Positions 59,776 through 64,000 of a stretch of 64,000 bases of DNA are shown in pieces. The DNA comes from Frigidibacter sp037095735. Lineage in GTDB: Bacteria > Pseudomonadota > Alphaproteobacteria > Rhodobacterales > Rhodobacteraceae. Both the position numbers and the translations under genes were made by a program. The first letter of the stretch is position 1. Every line of letters starts with the position of its first letter. Where the stretch lies: the NCBI RefSeq assembly GCF_037095735.1, contig NZ_JBAWKD010000003.1:620001-684000 (forward strand). Reading direction: 5' to 3'. The notes beneath the pieces are model-generated. The model was not told the origin of the DNA. It searched no databases and worked only from the letters and a program-made list of their open reading frames with translations.

Positions 59776-60673
59776 CGCCGCGGAGGCACGCGCGCTTATC
59801 CGCCCCATGACCGCCCGACAGACGCGGGCTACACCGCGGTTCTGTGCGCACGAGGCCAGCCATCGCCCCGCCGCACGCGCATCGCGGCAGCTCGCGCGCG
59901 TTGATCGGCCAACCCGACGGGACGCGAAGCCGGAAGCAGCGCAGCGCGCACCACGCGCCGACGGGCACCCGACCCTCACCGGGGGCGATCCTGCCGGTTG
60001 GTCCGGGGCGGTCTCACATGTCGGCCCGCCCAGTGGCGACCGTCACGTGCGAGTGACAGCGGACAGCAGGTCGACAGGGCACAACCGATCAGCACACCGT
60101 GGGTACCGGCGAGATGACGCAGGCCCACCCCCGCGCCCTGCAAGGAAAGCGCCTCGTCCCCCGCAATAGCAGTGACACCTGCGGGGCAGCGCCGGGGATC
60201 GGCGCGGGCCCGCCCCGTCACAACGGACGTATCGGCGGAAGGATGGGGGATGGCGGGTCGGGACAGGACACATCGGGGTCGTTCGTCGACTCGGGCCGGG
60301 GCCTGCGCGGTCACCTTGCGACGAAGCACGGAACGGGCCACCGAACGGGCAGCGCCGCCTGTGCAGGACAGGTTGCGCACGCCATGGTGGCAAGTGGTTC
60401 GCGCGTGTCATCGCGCGCCGCAGGGCGGCCGCACCATCGCGACGACCCTCGCGACCGCGAAAGCGCCCCTGAACACGCTGCGCCTCATCGGACTGCCGCA
60501 TCGGCAGGCCACGCAAGCGTGAAAGAAGGTAACCTTTGCAGGAGGATGAGCGGCCGGCCACCGATGACCCGCCCGCTCGGCGCCGCGCCGCCCACGACAC
60601 AGCCAATGGTTGAAACCGGACCGCCGCGGCCCGACCATCAGGGCCTCCCTCCCCTTCGCCGCGAGACCCTGCA
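59776..60673. other. Gene-poor region of about 900 bp
   Basis: No reading frame here has the codon bias or motifs of a gene. There is no intact transposase, tRNA or recognisable hairpin-plus-U terminator. It is less uniform in codon-position GC than flanks, fitting decayed DNA or a past insertion. See findings. Confidence 0.55.
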
Positions 60674-61417
60674 ATGCCCTCGACGAGCTCCTCCCCGACC
60701 CTGCGCACCATGCGCCTCGCCGCCGCCCATCACCGCAGCCCGGCCTCGGACCGGCTGCTGGGCCTGACCCTCGCCGCCATCGCCGGCAGCCTGAACGCGG
60801 GCGGCTTCCTGCTGCTGTCGCAATTCACCTCGCACATGACCGGCCACCTCAGCCAGGTCGCGGGCGGCATCGTCGGCCAGAACCTGTTCCTGATCCTGGC
60901 AAGCCTCGGCGCGCTGGTCAGCTTCACCGCCGGCGCCGCCCTGTCCGCCGCGACCGTGGCCTGGGGCGAGCACCGGCGGCTCAGCCTGCGCTACGCGCTG
61001 CCGCTGGGACTGCAGGGGCTGCTGCTGGCCGCGCTGCCGCTGGTCGAGATGCTGCCCCCCGCGCAGGAGGGCAAGGCCGGTCTGCTGATCGTCAGCTTCG
61101 TCATGGGACTGCAGAACGCGACGATCACCCGGATCTCGGGCGCGCGGATCCGCACCAGCCACGCGACCGGTCTGATCACCGACATGGGGATCGAGATCGG
61201 CCGCTCGCTCTACCGGCTTGGCGCGCCGGGCTCGGGCGTTCATCCCGACGCGGGCAAGCTCGGGCTTTATACCGGGCTCGTGCTGGCCTTCATCGCGGGC
61301 GGCATCGCCGGCGCGATCGGCCACGGCGCCTATGGCTGGGCCTTCGCGATCCCGCCGGCGGTGGTGCTGCTGGTGCTGGCGGTTTTGCCCCGCCCGCCGC
61401 GCCCCGCCCGCGGCTGA
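60674..61417 (+). CDS. DUF1275 (YoaK) family membrane protein
   Basis: 247 aa with six predicted helices; ATG at 60710 is an alternative start, since no clear SD precedes 60674. Family motifs: GSLNAGGFLLLSQFTSHMTG (about 38-57) and VMGLQNATITRISGARIRTS (about 140-159), GLITDMGIEIGRSL. Function unknown. It lies about 200 bp upstream of psd, but no linkage in function is evident. Confidence 0.9.
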   Translation: MPSTSSSPTLRTMRLAAAHHRSPASDRLLGLTLAAIAGSLNAGGFLLLSQFTSHMTGHLSQVAGGIVGQNLFLILASLGALVSFTAGAALSAATVAWGEHRRLSLRYALPLGLQGLLLAALPLVEMLPPAQEGKAGLLIVSFVMGLQNATITRISGARIRTSHATGLITDMGIEIGRSLYRLGAPGSGVHPDAGKLGLYTGLVLAFIAGGIAGAIGHGAYGWAFAIPPAVVLLVLAVLPRPPRPARG

Positions 61418-61627
61418 GCGCCAAGCTGGGCGGCGCCCCGCGCGATCGCAGGCCTCGGGCCCCGGAGAAGCCCCGCCGGCTGATGCCCCGCCTGCAGGCA
61501 CCCGCCCGCGCCGCACCGCGCCTTTGCCACCGGTGCGACGCCCGGCGCTTGCATCCCCGGCCCGGTCGCTTAGGAAGGACGGCGACAGGTGCCGATCCCG
61601 GCGCCGCCCCCGGAGGACGGACCAGAC

Positions 61628-62311
61628 ATGCGGATGAGCGACACCTTCCTGAAGCCGATGCACCCCGAGGGCTGGCGCTTCGTCCCGGTGTTCGCCGTCG
61701 TCACGGCGCTGCTCTTCTGGCTGTGGGAGCCGCTGGGCTGGCTGGGCGTGCTGCTGACCGTCTGGTGCTACTACTTCTTCCGCGACCCCGAGCGCGTCTC
61801 GCCCGCCCGCCCCGGTCTGGTGATCAGCCCCGCCGACGGGATCGTGTCGATGATCGAGCCCGCGGTGCCGCCGGCCGAGCTGGGCATGGGCCCCGAACCG
61901 CTGACCCGGATCTCGGTCTTCATGTCGGTGTTCAACTGCCATGTGAACCGCTCGCCCTGCGCGGGCGAAGTCACCGCGATCGCCTATCGGCCGGGCAAGT
62001 TCCTGAACGCCTCGCTCGACAAGGCCAGCGTCGACAACGAGCGCAACAGCCTTGCCATCCGCCTGCCCGACGGGCGCCAGCTGGCGGTGGTGCAGATCGC
62101 GGGCCTCGTGGCGCGGCGGATCCTGTGCTTCGTCAAGGTCGGCGCGCCGCTGGCCGCGGGCGAACGCTTCGGGCTGATCCGCTTCGGCTCGCGTCTCGAC
62201 ACCTACCTGCCGCCGGGCGTGCCGCCGCTGGTGCGCGTGGGCCAGACGATGGTCGCGGGCGAAACGGTGATGGCCGATCTGGCCGCGCATCCCGCCCCCC
62301 CCGCCGGCTGA
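61628..62311 (+). CDS. psd: Phosphatidylserine decarboxylase proenzyme
   Basis: 227 aa of the short PSD subfamily; SD GGAGG lies 11 nt before the ATG at 61628. Two N-terminal helices (about 16-46, FVPVFAVVTALLFWLWEPLG), then SPADGIVSMIE, FMSVFNCHVNRSPCAGEV, and the autocleavage serine in RFGSRLDTYLP (about 193-203). Cleavage gives a pyruvoyl group; makes phosphatidylethanolamine from phosphatidylserine at the inner membrane. Gap to pssA is 6 bp. Confidence 0.95.
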   Translation: MRMSDTFLKPMHPEGWRFVPVFAVVTALLFWLWEPLGWLGVLLTVWCYYFFRDPERVSPARPGLVISPADGIVSMIEPAVPPAELGMGPEPLTRISVFMSVFNCHVNRSPCAGEVTAIAYRPGKFLNASLDKASVDNERNSLAIRLPDGRQLAVVQIAGLVARRILCFVKVGAPLAAGERFGLIRFGSRLDTYLPPGVPPLVRVGQTMVAGETVMADLAAHPAPPAG

Positions 62312-62317
62312 TCCGCG

Positions 62318-63097
62318 ATGCGCCCGATCCGCCGCCGCCCGATCGCCCGCGACTTCTCGCTTCTGCAGCTGCTGCCGAACATCCTGACGGTGACGGCGAT
62401 CTGCGCCGGCCTCACCTCGATCCGCTTCGGGGTGCAGGGCAATCACCTGCTGGCGGTCGAACTGATCTTCTTCGCGGCGCTCCTCGACGGGGTCGACGGC
62501 TCGCTCGCGCGGCTTCTGAAGTCGAACAGCCGGATGGGGGCGGAACTCGACAGCCTTGCCGATTTCCTGAACTTCGGGGTGGCGCCGGGGCTGCTGGTGT
62601 ATTTCTGGGCGCTGCAGGACATGCGCTCGGCCGGCTGGATCTCGGTCCTTGCGCTGGCGGTCTGCTGCGTGCTGCGTCTGGCGCGGTTCAACGTCGCGAT
62701 GAAGTCCGAAGACGAGGCTCCGGGCCCGCGCCTGCCGCCCGGCTATTTCATGGGCGTGCCCTCGCCGGCCGGCGCCCTGCTGGCGATGCTGCCGATGTAC
62801 ATCTCCTTCGCCTTCACCGCGCCCGGCGCCAATCATGAACCGGTCGTGCCCGGCATCCTGATCTGCGGCTGGCTGGTTCTGGTGGGCCTGCTGATGATCT
62901 CGCGCATCCCGACATGGTCGCTGAAGGCGGCACGCGTCGGACGCGAGAACGTGAAATTCCTGCTGGTCGGCGTCGCCGTCGCCGGTGCCGCGCTGCTGAC
63001 CTACCCCTGGGAGACGCTGATCCTGCTCTGCCTCGCCTATGCTGCGATGGTCGGCCTTGCCGCCGCCCGCCCGCCTCGCCGCCGGAGCCGCGACTGA
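62318..63097 (+). CDS. pssA: CDP-diacylglycerol-serine O-phosphatidyltransferase
   Basis: 259 aa. CDP-alcohol phosphotransferase motif DGVDGSLARLLKSNSRMGAE plus the following LDSLADFLNFG (about 56-87), with eight or so helices. Makes phosphatidylserine, the substrate for the upstream psd product. MGVPSPAGALLAMLPMY and an Arg-rich tail (RPPRRRSRD) follow. pmtA begins 3 bp downstream, so psd-pssA-pmtA is one operon. Confidence 0.95.
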   Translation: MRPIRRRPIARDFSLLQLLPNILTVTAICAGLTSIRFGVQGNHLLAVELIFFAALLDGVDGSLARLLKSNSRMGAELDSLADFLNFGVAPGLLVYFWALQDMRSAGWISVLALAVCCVLRLARFNVAMKSEDEAPGPRLPPGYFMGVPSPAGALLAMLPMYISFAFTAPGANHEPVVPGILICGWLVLVGLLMISRIPTWSLKAARVGRENVKFLLVGVAVAGAALLTYPWETLILLCLAYAAMVGLAAARPPRRRSRD

Positions 63098-63100
63098 CCG

Positions 63101-63715
63101 ATGGATCTCTCGGCGATTTCGACGAGCTACGCGCGCTGGGCGCGCGTCTATGACCAGAGCTTTGGTGCCCTCACCCATCCGGGGCGGCGCCGCGCGGTCG
63201 AATGGATCAACGCCCGCGGCGGCCGCGTGCTCGAGGTGGGGGTCGGCACCGGCCTGTCGCTGCCGTTCTACGGCCCCGAGACCCGCGTCACCGGCATCGA
63301 CTTCTCGCAGGAGATGCTGGCCCGCGCCCGCGACCGGGTGCGGCGCGACCGGCTGACCTCGGTCGAGGGGCTGGAGCGCATGGATGCCCGCGCGCTGGCC
63401 TTCCCCGATGCCAGCTTCGACGTGGTCACTGCCATGCATGTCATGTCCGTGGTGCCCGAGCCCGAGCGGGTGATGGCCGAGATCGCCCGCGTCTGCCGCC
63501 CCGGCGGCCACGTGGTGATCACCAACCACTTCAAGACCGAGACCGGCCCTCTGGCCTGGGCCGAGCGGCGGACCGCCAGCCTTGCCGACCATCTCGGCTG
63601 GCATTCGGACTTCGAGATCGCGCGCGTGACCGCGACCCCGGGGCTTGAGCTGATCGAGTCCCGCCCGCTGCCGCCGATGCGGATGATGACCTTCCTCGCC
63701 TTCCGCCGGGTCTGA
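63101..63715 (+). CDS. pmtA: Phosphatidylethanolamine N-methyltransferase, Rhodobacter type
   Basis: 204 aa, the size of R. sphaeroides PmtA. SAM-binding motif I GRVLEVGVGTGLSLPFYGPE (about 41-60), then VTGIDFSQEMLARARDRV, DASFDVVTAMHVMSVVPEPE and RPGGHVVITNHFKTE. It methylates phosphatidylethanolamine three times to phosphatidylcholine. Placed directly after psd and pssA, which make its substrate. The family is certain; the PE-specific name depends on context and length. Confidence 0.82.
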   Translation: MDLSAISTSYARWARVYDQSFGALTHPGRRRAVEWINARGGRVLEVGVGTGLSLPFYGPETRVTGIDFSQEMLARARDRVRRDRLTSVEGLERMDARALAFPDASFDVVTAMHVMSVVPEPERVMAEIARVCRPGGHVVITNHFKTETGPLAWAERRTASLADHLGWHSDFEIARVTATPGLELIESRPLPPMRMMTFLAFRRV

Positions 63716-64000
63716 CAGCGCGTCCTTGCGAGTCAGGAGCCCGACCCGGACGGCGGGCCGCAGGCGCGGTGGCAGTGCGGGGCGCCCTTCGGCGACAATC
63801 TTCCGCGGCGACCTTGCACGAAGGCCTTGCGCGACGGGGGCCACGCCCGCCAGCGGCGTGACCCTGCGCGGAGGACGCGCCCCGCGCCGACGCCCGGACC
63901 TCTGGGGCGGGCAGTGATCCTTCACACACGCAAGGGGCTTTGGCGGCAGACGCCCTGCCGGCACCGCCGCCCGCTCGACGCCCGTTCCGGGGCCAAGCGG
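63716..64000. other. Right-end region with no recognisable gene
   Basis: The last 285 bp follow the pmtA stop. No gene or U-tailed hairpin is seen; frames here are shadows. The next gene, if any, begins beyond the edge. Confidence 0.5.

Noticed and set aside
60638..63964. 1108-codon open frame on the minus strand across psd, pssA and pmtA
   Set aside because: High GC leaves few stops in the opposite frames. It lacks any family motif, runs through three well-supported genes and is His/Arg/Gln-rich as antisense frames here usually are.

Overview
The window is very GC-rich (codon third positions almost all G or C) and gene-dense. Its gene sets point to the Rhodobacteraceae, close to Rhodobacter/Rhodovulum/Paracoccus: the secD-secF-orf-ccmABCDG order known from Rhodobacter capsulatus, a four-subunit sarcosine oxidase, CcmI next to RuvX, DUF1127 next to a LysR gene, and a PmtA-type phospholipid methyltransferase. 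No rRNA, tRNA, phage, CRISPR or intact insertion sequence was found; the one RNA gene is rnpB.

Layout. (1) 1-6483, minus: Tad/Flp pilus operon (flp, cpaB, tadG, two TadE-type pseudopilins, cpaE, cpaF, start of tadB, running off the left edge). No secretin gene lies between cpaB and cpaF. (2) 6744-13230, minus: yajC-secD-secF preprotein translocase genes, an Mth938-domain gene and the cytochrome c maturation genes ccmA-B-C-D-G. (3) 13486-17767: trypsin-like protease, serS, a siderophore-interacting reductase and a TspO-like membrane protein, with repeats after serS. (4) 17821-21416, minus: YfgM-like protein, bamB and der. (5) 21638-27661: Atm1-like ABC exporter divergent from a cysteine-rich ArsR regulator, a LysM protein, a LOG-family hydrolase followed by three decayed copies of its own 3' end, and a host-attachment-family gene. 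(6) 28164-34269, minus: Fe-type superoxide dismutase and the soxB-(small ORF)-soxD-soxA-soxG operon. (7) 34526-36948, plus: ccmI-ruvX-DUF1289-GNAT, translationally coupled at two joints.

(8) 36959-46805: membrane acyltransferase, dusA, LysR/MFS pair, GT61 glycosyltransferase, SDR, 8-oxoguanine deaminase and hisN. (9) 46977-52763: PraR-like Xre regulator with palindromic candidate operators, quinone reductase, LysR/DUF1127 pair, Bax1 membrane protein, GNAT-VOC fusion and a P-loop protein. (10) 52859-57025, minus: rpmG, rnpB, an amidase, an excalibur lipoprotein, gatA and gatC. (11) 57135-59775: ceramidase-like pair, UPF0173 hydrolase and a broken alcohol-dehydrogenase-type pseudogene. (12) 59776-60673: about 900 bp with no recognisable gene. 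(13) 60674-63715: DUF1275 gene, then psd-pssA-pmtA, which together would make phosphatidylserine, phosphatidylethanolamine and phosphatidylcholine.

The strongest unexplained signals are the array of decayed LOG 3' ends at 26401-27109 and a dispersed hairpin-forming repeat (core CATTGGTCCAAATATCCC) at 15941-16044, 21547-21598 and 53625-53686, always just downstream of genes. Several start codons were revised from Shine-Dalgarno spacing. Two short genes (ccmD, rpmG) and one small membrane ORF in the sox operon were read directly from the sequence.
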